Assembly: GCA_017404555.1 (NCBI GenBank)
Contig: JAFRCD010000008.1
Span: 1-51,938, forward strand
Reading direction: 5' to 3'
Length of the DNA stretch: 51,938 nt
Source: Bacilli bacterium
GTDB lineage: Bacteria > Bacillota_I > Bacilli_A > RF39 > UBA660
Position 1 is the first letter of the stretch. Every line of letters begins with the position of its first letter. The position numbers and the translations under genes are program-made. Below, in pieces: positions 23,923-32,753 of this stretch. The notes beneath the pieces were generated by a model. The model was not told where the DNA came from. It did no database searches and worked only from the letters and a program-made list of their open reading frames with translations.

Positions 23923-24459
23923 ATGTTAAAGTATATTATTATAGCGGCTGTTATTGTTATTTTATTAATAGTTTTATCTTTTATTTCATCTAAAAAGAAG
24001 ATAGAAAGAATTATGCTTAGTGTTAATGAAGCTATTACTAATATTGATGTTCTATTAAAGAAAAAATTAGAATTATTAAAGACTTTAGAAGGGTTGGTTA
24101 AAGCTAAAATTGATATTAATGACTTAAATATTGATTTAGAAAAACTAGAAAAAGAAGAATTAGATGCTTTTCAATTAAATGATCGTCTTAAAGATATTCA
24201 TAACGATTTATTTAAAGCTATCGATATGAATAAGAAAGTAAACAAGAACAAGAAAATTATAGATTGTTTAAATGAACTTAATGATAATGAAGAAGATTTG
24301 TTTGGAGTTTTAAAATTCTATAACGATAGTGTTGTTGAATATAACAGAATAATTTCTTCTTTTGGTTCTAGATTACCAGCTTTATTATTACGATTTAGAA
24401 AACTAGAGTTTTTCTCTAATGAAAAGAGAGAAATATTTGAGATTCTTAAAAATAAATAG
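23923..24459 (+). CDS. LemA family-like membrane protein
   Basis: 178 residues: one N-terminal membrane segment (about 3-22), then a predicted four-helix coiled domain. The C-terminal FYNDSVVEYNRIISSFGSRL followed by LEFFSNE strongly resembles the LemA signature (YN..V..YN..I..FP and FF.). LemA proteins are widespread envelope proteins of unknown function. Start follows GAGGTGATGAC. It is 8 bases upstream of pta and probably co-transcribed with it. Confidence 0.8.
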   Translation: MLKYIIIAAVIVILLIVLSFISSKKKIERIMLSVNEAITNIDVLLKKKLELLKTLEGLVKAKIDINDLNIDLEKLEKEELDAFQLNDRLKDIHNDLFKAIDMNKKVNKNKKIIDCLNELNDNEEDLFGVLKFYNDSVVEYNRIISSFGSRLPALLLRFRKLEFFSNEKREIFEILKNK

Positions 24460-24467
24460 GTGATAGA

Positions 24468-25391
24468 ATGGCTTATATTGAAAGATTAGAAAATTTAGTT
24501 CAGGGTAATGTTAAAACCATTGTATTGCCTGAAAGTGATGATGAAAGAGTTTTAGAAGCAGCTAAAGTCATTGAAGAAAAAGGTCTAGTAAAAATTATCT
24601 TATTGGGTGAAAACTATCTTAATCCTAGTACCTATAGTGATATTGATTTAATGGCTTCTAAACTAGTAGAAATCAGATCTGGCAAGCTTACTCTTCCCGA
24701 AGCTAAAGAACTATTACAAACTAATTATATGTATTTTGCTATTATGTTAGTGGTTCTTGGTAAGGCTGATGGTGTAGTATCAGGGGCAAGACATTCTAGT
24801 AGTGATACATTGCGTCCAGCACTACAAATTTTAAAAAAGGAAAGTATTGCTTCCTCTTTCTTTATTATGGAAACTAATGATCATGATTTGGGGGAAGATG
24901 GTATTTTACTTTTTGCTGATTGTGGAATGATTCAAGATCCTACTAGTGAAGAATTAGTTACTATTGCCCATGACAGTGCTGAAAGTTTTAAAACTTTAGT
25001 TGGAGCTACTCCTAAAGTGGCTATGCTTTCTCATTCTACTCTAGGTAGTGCTAAAGGTCCTTTAGTAGATAAAGTTATTAAAGCAACTACTCTATTTAAA
25101 GAAAAATATCCTGATGTATTAGTTGAAGGAGAATTACAAGTAGATGCTGCTTTGAACGAAGATGTTGCTAAAAGAAAGGGTGATAACATCTCTGGAAAAT
25201 CTAATGTTTTAATTTTCCCTAACATAGATGCTGGTAATATGGCGTATAAACTAGTTCAAATACTTGGTCACGCAAAAGCCTATGGCCCTCTAACTCAAGG
25301 ATTAAGTCATCCAGTTAACGATCTTTCTCGTGGATGTAGCGTAGATGATATTATTACAGTAATACTAATTACTGCTTATCAAGCATTTTAA
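24468..25391 (+). CDS. pta: Phosphate acetyltransferase
   Basis: Interconverts acetyl-CoA and acetyl phosphate in overflow metabolism. 307 residues, a short single-domain Pta without the N-terminal BioD-like region of enterobacterial forms. Seen: TIVLPESDDERVLEAA at the N-terminus, GVVSGARHSSSDTLRPALQI and GYMID-equivalent MLSHSTLGSAKG, then VLIFPNIDAGNMAYKLVQ. No ackA is in the window. Starts after AGGTGATAGA. Confidence 0.95.
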   Translation: MAYIERLENLVQGNVKTIVLPESDDERVLEAAKVIEEKGLVKIILLGENYLNPSTYSDIDLMASKLVEIRSGKLTLPEAKELLQTNYMYFAIMLVVLGKADGVVSGARHSSSDTLRPALQILKKESIASSFFIMETNDHDLGEDGILLFADCGMIQDPTSEELVTIAHDSAESFKTLVGATPKVAMLSHSTLGSAKGPLVDKVIKATTLFKEKYPDVLVEGELQVDAALNEDVAKRKGDNISGKSNVLIFPNIDAGNMAYKLVQILGHAKAYGPLTQGLSHPVNDLSRGCSVDDIITVILITAYQAF

Positions 25392-25392
25392 A

Positions 25393-25416
25393 GAGCCAAC
25401 ACTGTTGACTCTTTTA
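25393..25416. terminator. Bidirectional terminator between pta and ung
   Basis: AGAG-C-CAAC and GTTG-A-CTCT form a nine-position stem with one mismatch around a three-base loop, with T-rich flanks. It separates the convergent pta and ung units. Confidence 0.7.
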
Positions 25417-26076
25417 TTTTATACTCCAATCTATTTCTTTTAGACCTTTACTCTTTAAATACTTGTTTGTTTTAGAAAAGGGTTTACTACCAAAGAAACC
25501 ATTATAAGCTGAAAAAGGTGATGGGTGCGTTGATTCTATTATTAAATGTTCAGGATTAGTAATGTACTTCTTCTTACTTCTAGCAAAACTTCCCCAAAGA
25601 ATAAATACTACTGGTTCTTCCTTTTTATTAATTGTTTTTATCACTTCGTCAGTGAATGTTTCCCAACCAATATTTTGATGAGAGGCAGGTTTATGTTCTT
25701 CAACAGTTAAAACTGCATTTAGAAGCAGAACTCCTTCTAAAGCCCAAGGCTTTAGTGAATTAGTCTTCCCAACTTTTATATGTAAGTCCTCTTCTAATTC
25801 TTTAAAAATGTTTTGGAGAGAAGGAGGTCTTTTTACTTCATTTTTAACTGAAAAAGATAATCCTTCTGCTTGATTAGGTCCGTGATAAGGATCTTGACCA
25901 AGGATTACTACTTTTACTTTTTCATAAGGTGTATACCTGAAGGCGTTAAATATTTCATTTTGCTTAGGGTAAATAGTCTTTTCTCTATATGCCTTCTTTG
26001 TTTTTTCTAAAAGTTCTTTAAAGTAATCCTTATTCATTTCCTCTTTTAAGTAAACATCCCAACTATTACCTATCAT
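25414..26076 (-). CDS. ung: Uracil-DNA glycosylase
   Basis: Removes uracil from DNA. 220 residues of family 1 UDG: the water-activating Asp in VVILGQDPYHGPNQAEGLSF and the minor-groove loop HPSPFSAYNGFFGSKPFSK. Start after AGGTGATATAG. It is the last gene of the DHH-rplI-dnaB-M23-walJ-rlmH-ung unit, 9 bases after rlmH. Confidence 0.97.
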   Translation of the reverse strand: MIGNSWDVYLKEEMNKDYFKELLEKTKKAYREKTIYPKQNEIFNAFRYTPYEKVKVVILGQDPYHGPNQAEGLSFSVKNEVKRPPSLQNIFKELEEDLHIKVGKTNSLKPWALEGVLLLNAVLTVEEHKPASHQNIGWETFTDEVIKTINKKEEPVVFILWGSFARSKKKYITNPEHLIIESTHPSPFSAYNGFFGSKPFSKTNKYLKSKGLKEIDWSIK

Positions 26077-26085
26077 CTATATCAC

Positions 26086-26541
26086 CTACTTATGATATGT
26101 TTCGTTATTTATAATCTTAAAGCTACGATAAATTTGTTCTAATAGTATTACTCTAAATAATTGGTGCGGAAAAGTCATTTTAGAGAACGAAAGGTGGTAA
26201 TTCGCCTCACTTTTAATCCCTTTAGAAAGTCCATAACTCCCTCCTATTATGAAAGTTATATTACTACTTTCTAGATAAGTTTTCTCTAGTTTTGCTGCTA
26301 GCTCTTCTGATGATAATTCCTTCCCATCTATATCTAATACTATTATATATTCATTATTATTTAAGTGTTTTCTTATTTCTTTTTCTTCAGTTAAAAGGTT
26401 TTTGTTAATGTCATCAGTTGTAGTATCTTTAATCTCTATTATCTTAATATTATCATATTTAGTTATTCTTTTTTGGTATTCAGCTATGGCATCTTGTAGA
26501 TACTTTTCTTTTATTTTACCAACACACACTATTTTTATCAT
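26086..26541 (-). CDS. rlmH: 23S rRNA (pseudouridine1915-N3)-methyltransferase
   Basis: SPOUT-class methyltransferase acting on Psi1915 in helix 69. 151 residues, slightly shorter than the usual 159. Conserved SAM-binding loop FIIGGSYGLSKGIKSE and the C-terminal HQLFRVILLEQIYRSFKI followed by YHK. It is one base downstream of walJ; the same walJ-rlmH association is known in Bacillus. Confidence 0.96.
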   Translation of the reverse strand: MIKIVCVGKIKEKYLQDAIAEYQKRITKYDNIKIIEIKDTTTDDINKNLLTEEKEIRKHLNNNEYIIVLDIDGKELSSEELAAKLEKTYLESSNITFIIGGSYGLSKGIKSEANYHLSFSKMTFPHQLFRVILLEQIYRSFKIINNETYHK

Positions 26542-26542
26542 T

Positions 26543-27298
26543 TTATACCTCCACTAGTGGACTTTCTTCATCTTGTTTTGCTAGTATTATCTCTGCTTTT
26601 TTATCTATTTCGTTCTTCTTCATCTCTTCTAAAATCTTTTCATAGGTATTATTCTTTTCGCTGATATGAGCCAAAAGAATATATTTAGTCTTTTTACCAA
26701 TTAATTTCTTTAGGTATCTAGCTGTTGTATCATTAGAAAGATGCCCATAATCACTTTTTACTCTTTCTTTTAGAAAGTCTGGATATGGTCCTTTCATTAA
26801 CATTTCAATATCATGATTACTTTCTATTAAATATATTTCTTTATTATCAATCTTATTTAAGATTTTTCTATTTATATAACCAGTATCAGTTATATAGACA
26901 AGCCCTTTATTGTTGTTTTGAAATAAGTATCCCACTGAACACTTCGTATCATGAGAAGTTGGGAAAACCTCTATTATTAGGTCCTCTACTTCATTCTTTT
27001 CTTCTAATACTTTTACTCTTTCTTTGGGAACTATTTCTTTTAATTCCGCATACATCTTAAGAGGTATATAAACATCTAGATTAGTATACTTAATAATAGC
27101 TCCTAGACTTTTAATATGATCTGTATGTGAGTGAGTAATTAGAATACCAGTAAAATCATTAGGAACTAAATTTAGTTCTTCTAATGATCTTTTTAGTTTC
27201 AAATAAGTTATACCGATATCAATAATGAATTTAGTTTTGGCGGTTAAAAGAAGGGAACAATTCCCTTTAGAACCGCTTTCTATTGTCTTAAACTTCAT
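26543..27298 (-). CDS. walJ: MBL-fold hydrolase WalJ (YycJ)
   Basis: Metallo-beta-lactamase fold protein linked in Bacilli to the WalRK cell-wall regulon and to coordinating cell division with replication. 251 residues. Metal motif HSHTDH (LITHSHTDHIKSLGAI), then a second His in FPTSHDTKCSVGYL and Asp in VYITDTG. The walRKHI genes usually upstream are not in the window; instead it follows an M23 peptidase gene by one base. Confidence 0.88.
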   Translation of the reverse strand: MKFKTIESGSKGNCSLLLTAKTKFIIDIGITYLKLKRSLEELNLVPNDFTGILITHSHTDHIKSLGAIIKYTNLDVYIPLKMYAELKEIVPKERVKVLEEKNEVEDLIIEVFPTSHDTKCSVGYLFQNNNKGLVYITDTGYINRKILNKIDNKEIYLIESNHDIEMLMKGPYPDFLKERVKSDYGHLSNDTTARYLKKLIGKKTKYILLAHISEKNNTYEKILEEMKKNEIDKKAEIILAKQDEESPLVEV

Positions 27299-27299
27299 A

Positions 27300-28769
27300 T
27301 TAATACATACTCATGGCATTAAGAGGTTGGCTTCCTCTACCATAAGGTGATCCTCTCCAAATAGCAAAGTGTAGATGAACTCCAGTAGCAGCACCAGTTT
27401 GTCCCATACCACCTATTACTTGTCCTTTAACTACATTTTGTCCGGCTTTAACATAGCGACAACCAACACAAAGGTGAGCGTACATTGTGAAGTAACCATT
27501 ATGATGATCAATAACTATATATTGTCCATTCATAGCCTTTGAACCAGATATGGTTACTGTTCCTGCTTGGGCTGCGAAAATATTAGATTTATATCCACAT
27601 CCAGCAATATCTGTTCCATCGTGAAGAACTCCCCAGCGATATCCAAATCCACTAGATACTGTTGAACATGATGCTGGCCAACCCCAAGCACCCTTAGTAG
27701 GTACTGGACTGCCAACTCCACCTTGATAATAACTCTCTTTACCACCTTTAACTATTACCTCATTAATAGGTGTCTTTAATACCTCAGTAGATACAGTTAC
27801 GACACTAGTTGTTTCACCATTAACTTTTTGAATCTTTTGTGTTAATCGGTTCTCACCATTAACCCCTTTTTGGGTAGTTTCCATATAACCAATATCTTTA
27901 GTGTCATCATACTTAGTTTCAGTTCTATACTTTTTCTCTTCTCTAACTACAACATGATCTTCTTCAACCACACTAAATTGAGGTTTAATAATTCCTAAAG
28001 TTACCACTTGCCCTGGAAATAAAAGAGCATTTTCATCTTTTAATTTCGGATTAGCTATTAAAAACTCCTCATTAGAAATCTTATTACTGAAGGCTACATC
28101 AGGAATAGTATCTCCTTCTTTAACCTTGTATTTAGCTTGTGGTTTAGTCGTTCCAAATAGTAAATATTTGGATAAATCTTCTTCATTAGTATAAATAGTT
28201 TTATCAACAGGAATTCGAGCTTTTTTAATAGTTATTTTATTTTTAATATAAATGTTTTCAACTATCTTCCCTGTGTCTTCTATTTTCTTCTTTTTTCCTT
28301 CTTTGAAATCATCATAGTCTTCTTCTTTAACAAAAGACTTAACAGTTTTTTCCACTGATTTAGTAAAAGTGTTTCTCTTTAAGCAATAGATTCTCTGTGT
28401 CTTTGTTTTGGTGTTTTTCTCCTCTAATTTATTAATAGTTATTTGATAACCATCAATAGTAAAAGGGGATAGATCTTTTATTTTATTATAGATTGATTCA
28501 ATTGAGGAAATCTTATTACTATAAGTCATTTCTTTCTTTACGATTAATTCTTGAGGTGCATATACCTTATCAACACCATATTTTCTTTTAATTGATTGTT
28601 GCTCTTGGTCGATGTAGTTTTCTAATTTTTCTTTTGATTCGATTAAACCTATTGGCTTTCCAGATATATAAACACGATATACTTCTTTAGGTTCTAGTTT
28701 ACCAACAGTAAAGCCGACAACAAAAAAATAAGAAAAGAAAACTATTAAGATTAATACCTTCTTCTTCAT
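27300..28769 (-). CDS. LysM-G5-M23 cell-wall endopeptidase
   Basis: 489 residues. An N-terminal membrane or signal segment (about 4-20), a helical region, a LysM domain (KYKVKEGDTIPDVAF, ending LLFPGQVVTLG), a G5 domain (VREEKKYRTETKYDD onward) and a C-terminal M23 domain. The metal ligands are intact: VLHDGTDIAG and VHLHFAI. It is therefore probably an active D,D- or glycyl endopeptidase outside the membrane. Start and dnaB stop overlap by one base. Position beside walJ and dnaB suggests growth-linked wall hydrolysis. Confidence 0.9.
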   Translation of the reverse strand: MKKKVLILIVFFSYFFVVGFTVGKLEPKEVYRVYISGKPIGLIESKEKLENYIDQEQQSIKRKYGVDKVYAPQELIVKKEMTYSNKISSIESIYNKIKDLSPFTIDGYQITINKLEEKNTKTKTQRIYCLKRNTFTKSVEKTVKSFVKEEDYDDFKEGKKKKIEDTGKIVENIYIKNKITIKKARIPVDKTIYTNEEDLSKYLLFGTTKPQAKYKVKEGDTIPDVAFSNKISNEEFLIANPKLKDENALLFPGQVVTLGIIKPQFSVVEEDHVVVREEKKYRTETKYDDTKDIGYMETTQKGVNGENRLTQKIQKVNGETTSVVTVSTEVLKTPINEVIVKGGKESYYQGGVGSPVPTKGAWGWPASCSTVSSGFGYRWGVLHDGTDIAGCGYKSNIFAAQAGTVTISGSKAMNGQYIVIDHHNGYFTMYAHLCVGCRYVKAGQNVVKGQVIGGMGQTGAATGVHLHFAIWRGSPYGRGSQPLNAMSMY

Positions 28770-30118
28770 TATTTTTCACCCTCTTTATCTCTTTTTAAAT
28801 TTAGGAAAGTTGAGGTGTTTTTCTTAAATAACAACTCAATCGTCGCAGTTGGTCCATTACGATGTTTTCCAATAATTAGTTCGCTGATAGAAGTATTATC
28901 TTCAGTACGCGCTTCTTTGTTATAGTAATCATCTCGATATAGGAAAGCAACAATATCCGCATCTTGTTCAATAGATCCTGACTCACGTAAGTCACTCATA
29001 AGCGGTCTCTTATCTTCACGAGATTCTACTGCTCTTGAAAGTTGGGCAAGAGCAATAATAGGAACATGTAATTCCATAGCTAATGTTTTTAAACTGCGGG
29101 AAATATCTGACACTTCTTGTTGACGATTAGATCCATAGTTTCTACCTCCAGAGATTAACTGTAGGTAGTCAATAATTACTAAATCTAGTCCTTTCTCTGA
29201 GCTGGCTAGCCGACGACATTTAGCTCTTATTTCGCCTATGGTGATACCTGGTGTATCATCAATGAAAATATTAGAATCAGCTAATTGACTCATTGCTTCA
29301 TTTATTCTTTTCCAATCGTTATTAACCAATTTACCAGTTCTTAGTTTATAGCCTTCAATTTGTCCTAAGGATGAAATCATTCTTAAAGCCAATTGTTCAG
29401 CTCCCATTTCTAGGTTAAATAATGCTACTGACTTATCAGTATTTTTAGCTACATAGGAAGCTATATTAAGAGCTAATGCTGTTTTTCCCATAGCTGGTCT
29501 AGCTGCTATAACTATAAATTCATTTTCATGAAGACCAGTAGTTATCCTATCAAAATCATACCAACCAGTTGGAATTCCAGTAATATCCTCTTTAGCTGAT
29601 GCTAGTTTTTCTAGATTTTCCTGAGTTTTAGCAAAAACATCTTGAATCGTTCTAAACTCACTAGATTTTCTATTTTTAACAATATTTAAGATCTGCTTTT
29701 CTGCATTATCTAAAGTTTCATTAACTTCTTCATCGGTATTATACCCTTCAGTAGCAATTTCAGTAGCAGTATTAATTAAATTTCTTAATATAGCGGTATC
29801 TTCAACTGCCTTAATATAGTAATCAATATTAGTTGCGGTAGGAACAAAGTCTAATACTTCTGATAAGTACTCTACTCCTCCTACTTCTTTTAGTTGCTTC
29901 TTGTTCTTTAACTCACTAGTAACCGTTGTTAGATCAAGGGGAGTCTTTTTCTCTACCAAGTCTAAAATAGCTGTGAATATTTTAGCGTTTTTAGCATCAT
30001 AAAAATGATCTTCTGACAAACTTTCACAAGCTTTTTGTAAGGCATATTCAGATAGGAAACAAGCTCCTAATACTGACTTTTCGGCTTCTATATTGTTAGG
30101 CATAGTCTTTAGTGCCAT
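28769..30118 (-). CDS. dnaB: Replicative DNA helicase DnaB (DnaC of Bacillus)
   Basis: Hexameric replication-fork helicase. About 449 residues from the ATG preceded by GAGGTGATTAAT. The N-terminal domain starts MPNNIEAEKSVLGACF; the RecA-like domain has AARPAMGKTALALNIA (Walker A) and LVIIDYLQLISG (Walker B). The C-terminal RDKEGEK tail is usual. It is 11 bases downstream of rplI, as in Bacillus rplI-dnaC. Confidence 0.97.
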   Translation of the reverse strand: MALKTMPNNIEAEKSVLGACFLSEYALQKACESLSEDHFYDAKNAKIFTAILDLVEKKTPLDLTTVTSELKNKKQLKEVGGVEYLSEVLDFVPTATNIDYYIKAVEDTAILRNLINTATEIATEGYNTDEEVNETLDNAEKQILNIVKNRKSSEFRTIQDVFAKTQENLEKLASAKEDITGIPTGWYDFDRITTGLHENEFIVIAARPAMGKTALALNIASYVAKNTDKSVALFNLEMGAEQLALRMISSLGQIEGYKLRTGKLVNNDWKRINEAMSQLADSNIFIDDTPGITIGEIRAKCRRLASSEKGLDLVIIDYLQLISGGRNYGSNRQQEVSDISRSLKTLAMELHVPIIALAQLSRAVESREDKRPLMSDLRESGSIEQDADIVAFLYRDDYYNKEARTEDNTSISELIIGKHRNGPTATIELLFKKNTSTFLNLKRDKEGEK

Positions 30119-30128
30119 ATTAATCACC

Positions 30129-30566
30129 TCATTTACTAATGTTTATTGTAACTTCCCCTTTGACTTCTTTATGAAGTTCTACTTCAACCTTATGGACTCC
30201 TAATGTCGTTAGTGGTCTTTTTAGATTAATTTTGTTTTTATTAACATTATAGTTTAATTTATTTAATTCTTCAGCAATGGCTTTGGCGGTTATGCTTCCG
30301 AAAACTTTATCATTATCTCCTACTTTTAGTTTAAAGTTCAATTCTTCTTTTTCTAACTTCTTTTTTACTTTTTCGGCTTCTTTAACGTCGGCATCATGCT
30401 TTTCTTCGGCCTTTTTTTCTTCATAAGCATGTTGTTTTAAATTGGCAGCATTCGCTGGAAGTGCTTTTTTATTATTGATTAGAAAAGTACCATATCCATC
30501 TTTTACTTCTCTTATTTCTCCTTTTTTCCCTTGGTTTTTAACATCGGTAAGAAGAATAACTTTCAT
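30129..30566 (-). CDS. rplI: Large ribosomal subunit protein bL9
   Basis: 145 residues: N-terminal rRNA-binding domain with VKNQGKKGEIREVKDGYGTF, a long connecting helix, and a C-terminal domain with KVGDNDKVFGSITAKAIAEEL. Start after AAGGAGTGATATT. It lies 4 bases after the DHH gene, the same order as gdpP-rplI-dnaC in Bacillus. Confidence 0.97.
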   Translation of the reverse strand: MKVILLTDVKNQGKKGEIREVKDGYGTFLINNKKALPANAANLKQHAYEEKKAEEKHDADVKEAEKVKKKLEKEELNFKLKVGDNDKVFGSITAKAIAEELNKLNYNVNKNKINLKRPLTTLGVHKVEVELHKEVKGEVTINISK

Positions 30567-30570
30567 AATA

Positions 30571-31548
30571 TCACTCCTTGTCTAAAATGCTTTTCAATTT
30601 TTCTACTACTTTACTAATTGGTTCAGTTCCAATTTTCGTTGCTCCATTGTATTTATCACCGCCACCATTCATTTTTTCCATGATTTTAGCAATATCAATG
30701 TCGCCGGTTGATCTAGCACTTACTCCCACTTCATCTTTATCTATCTTCGCAACTACAAAAGCTGCTTCTACCTCATTAAAGAAAAGTAAAGTATCAGCAA
30801 TTTTCGCTAAATCTTCTCTTCTATAAACAGCATGTGGTGTTCCTTTGGCAATCGCAATATTATCTTTGATTTCAATATTAGTAAGTAGTTTCTGTCTTTC
30901 AATATATTCTTCTAAGTCTTGTTTAAGTAAATACTCTACTTTTTTAACACTAGCTCCTAAACTAGTTAAATAATAAGCTGAGTAAAAAGTAGAAGCATCA
31001 GTTTTTAAAGTAAAGTTATTAGTATCTAGTACTATTCCTGATAAAATAATAGTCGCAATATAAGGATTAATCTTAGCCGAGTAAGCCTCAATAAACTGCT
31101 CTACTATTTCACAAGTACTTGAAGCTTCAGAATCAATAAATAAATACTTGGTATCAATTGTTTTCTTGCTTGGTTCATGGTGGTCAATAACCATCTTTTT
31201 GCTGAACAAATCTAATACTTTAGGCGCTTGCACTAACTCTTTTTTATTAGTATCTAAAATTAGTAAAAGATTCTTTTTGTTATTTTTGTGCATGAAAGTT
31301 TCAATATTTTCACTATTTACTATTTTTAAACATCCCTCTAGTTCTTTGAAAACCTTTCCTACACCTAACTCATGTTCTGTCTCCTCCATTACTAGGAAAC
31401 ACTTTTTTCTTTGTTTAGTTAAGATAGTATAAAACCCAATCGAACTACCTAATGCATCTAAATCTAAGTTGTTATGGGCCATAATAAAAATACGCTTGCT
31501 TTTTTTGAATATTTTTTTGATTTTTTTATGACTCTTTTTAATTTCCAT
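30571..31548 (-). CDS. DHH/DHHA1 phosphoesterase, GdpP-like without sensor domains
   Basis: About 325 residues from the ATG with GGAGG upstream. DHH motifs: NNLDLDALGSSIG, LLILDTNK, VIDHHEPS and GIVLDTNNF. The DHHA1 part ends MNGGGDKYNGATKIG; in the family this Gly-rich motif is usually GGGH, so an Asp stands in place of His. Position before rplI-dnaB is where GdpP, the c-di-AMP phosphodiesterase, sits in Bacilli. The two membrane helices, PAS and degenerate GGDEF domains of GdpP are absent. Substrate could be c-di-AMP, pApA or oligo-RNA. Confidence 0.87.
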   Translation of the reverse strand: MEIKKSHKKIKKIFKKSKRIFIMAHNNLDLDALGSSIGFYTILTKQRKKCFLVMEETEHELGVGKVFKELEGCLKIVNSENIETFMHKNNKKNLLLILDTNKKELVQAPKVLDLFSKKMVIDHHEPSKKTIDTKYLFIDSEASSTCEIVEQFIEAYSAKINPYIATIILSGIVLDTNNFTLKTDASTFYSAYYLTSLGASVKKVEYLLKQDLEEYIERQKLLTNIEIKDNIAIAKGTPHAVYRREDLAKIADTLLFFNEVEAAFVVAKIDKDEVGVSARSTGDIDIAKIMEKMNGGGDKYNGATKIGTEPISKVVEKLKSILDKE

Positions 31549-31571
31549 AACAGCCTCCAAATATCAATATT

Positions 31572-31600
31572 ATTATATAATAAAATTGCCCTATTGTCTA
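31572..31600 (-). promoter_or_regulatory. Promoter of the DHH-rplI-dnaB-ung operon
   Basis: TAGACA (31595-31600), 17-base spacer, TATAAT (31572-31577) on the minus strand, between the rpsR terminator and the DHH gene. Confidence 0.7.
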
Positions 31601-31605
31601 ATGTT

Positions 31606-31640
31606 TAAGTAACAAAAAAAGAACTTAAAAAGCTCTATTT
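31606..31640 (-). terminator. Terminator of rpsF-ssb-rpsR
   Basis: AGAGCTT pairs with AAGTTCT (one G-U) around TTT, followed by seven T residues on the minus strand. It begins at the rpsR stop. Confidence 0.65.
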
Positions 31641-31850
31641 TGTGAATGGTATCAAAGCAATTGTTCTTGCTCTTTTTATTTCGCGCGCAATATGTCTTTG
31701 ATGTCTAGCACAATTACCAGTAACTCTTCTTGGTAATATTTTCCCTTTTTCATTAATATATCTCTTTAATGTTTCAACATCTTTATAATTAACATCTTTA
31801 CCAGTACACATTGCACATACTTTTTTCTTCTTACGATAAAAATCTGCCAT
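31635..31850 (-). CDS. rpsR: Small ribosomal subunit protein bS18
   Basis: 71 residues: [16 protein letters not shown], the conserved core [20 protein letters not shown] and [13 protein letters not shown]18 pairs with S6 in the platform of the 30S subunit. Last gene of rpsF-ssb-rpsR. Start after AGGAGG. Confidence 0.98.
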   Translation of the reverse strand: MADFYRKKKKVCAMCTGKDVNYKDVETLKRYINEKGKILPRRVTGNCARHQRHIAREIKRARTIALIPFTK

Positions 31851-31865
31851 TATAATTCCTCCTTT

Positions 31866-32330
31866 TTAGAATGGTAATTCATCGTCGCTTATTTCAATAC
31901 TTGATCCAAAATCTGCAAAAGGATTATCTTCTACATCAGTAGTTTTTTCTTCTTTTGCATCTTCATCCTTGAAATCATACGGTGTTGGTTCGTCACCCTT
32001 ACTATTACCATCTTTCTTAGAACCTAAGAATTCAACGTTATCGGCAACTACTTCAGTAATATATCTCTTGTTTCCTTCTTTATCCTCATAATTTCTAGTT
32101 TGAATTCTTCCGTCAATAGCTACTTGACTACCTTGTGATAGATAGTTCTTAACATTTTCAGCTTGTTTTCTCCAAACTACTATGTTAATAAAATCAGCTT
32201 CTCTTTCCCCATTAGAATTAGTAAAAGTTCTATTTACAGCAATGGAAAAAGAACAAACTGGAACATTACTTCCGGTATATCTTAATTCTGGATCTCTAGT
32301 TAAACGACCTATTAAAAATACTTTATTCAT
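31866..32330 (-). CDS. ssb: Single-stranded DNA-binding protein
   Basis: 154 residues. The OB fold starts KVFLIGRLTRDPELRYT, with VWRKQAENVKNYLSQGSQVAIDGRI. An acidic disordered linker leads to the partner-recruiting C-terminal tip DDELPF. The tip matches the Bacilli SSB consensus. It sits between rpsF and rpsR, the conserved order near oriC. Confidence 0.97.
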   Translation of the reverse strand: MNKVFLIGRLTRDPELRYTGSNVPVCSFSIAVNRTFTNSNGEREADFINIVVWRKQAENVKNYLSQGSQVAIDGRIQTRNYEDKEGNKRYITEVVADNVEFLGSKKDGNSKGDEPTPYDFKDEDAKEEKTTDVEDNPFADFGSSIEISDDELPF

Positions 32331-32339
32331 TTTTTTCTC

Positions 32340-32636
32340 CTACTCTTCTACTCTAATTATTAAACTACGAAGTAGATTTTCATTAATTTTTGCGATACGA
32401 TCAAATTCATCGATAGCTTTACTGTCAGCTTCAATTAAGTAGTAAAAATAATAACCTGTTTTATACTTTCTTATTTCATAAGCAAGTTCTTTTTGACCCC
32501 AGGCTTTTTCTTCTACTATTTTAGCTTTTTTACCAGTTAATACCTTCTTCATAGCGTCAGCTTCTTTAGTAATTGCTGCCTCTTCTAAATCAGGTTTAAC
32601 GATAAAAATAACTTCATACTTATTCATCGTTTTCAC
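32340..32636 (-). CDS. rpsF: Small ribosomal subunit protein bS6
   Basis: 98 residues, typical. MNKYEVIFIVKPDLEEAA at the N-terminus, then EEKAWGQKELAYEIRKYKTG and YYFYYLIEAD. Start after AGGAGGTG. It is the first gene of the operon and is preceded by a structured leader. Confidence 0.97.
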   Translation of the reverse strand: MKTMNKYEVIFIVKPDLEEAAITKEADAMKKVLTGKKAKIVEEKAWGQKELAYEIRKYKTGYYFYYLIEADSKAIDEFDRIAKINENLLRSLIIRVEE

Positions 32637-32695
32637 CTCCTCTTGGACTAATGACCCATAAACATCTTATGAGTAAGGAGTATCTGTTAATACTC
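32637..32695 (-). promoter_or_regulatory. rpsF leader RNA, candidate S6:S18-binding element
   Basis: Between promoter and rpsF the minus-strand RNA folds into GAGTAT-taacag-ATACTC and then ACTCATAA-gatgt-TTATGGGT (8-pair stem). Leaders of rpsF operons that bind the S6:S18 dimer are established in many bacteria. The stems are seen; the binding is inferred by position. Confidence 0.5.
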
Positions 32696-32702
32696 GCTTA
32701 GT

Positions 32703-32731
32703 ATTATAACAAAATACCTTTGTTTTGTCTA
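32703..32731 (-). promoter_or_regulatory. Promoter of rpsF-ssb-rpsR
   Basis: TAGACA (32726-32731), 17-base spacer, perfect TATAAT (32703-32708) on the minus strand. Confidence 0.75.
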
Positions 32732-32753
32732 GATACTGATATAAAATTAGTAT

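Noticed and set aside
26785-27060. Plus-strand ORF of 91 codons within walJ
   Set aside because: Antisense shadow of a real gene with intact motifs; no start signals.
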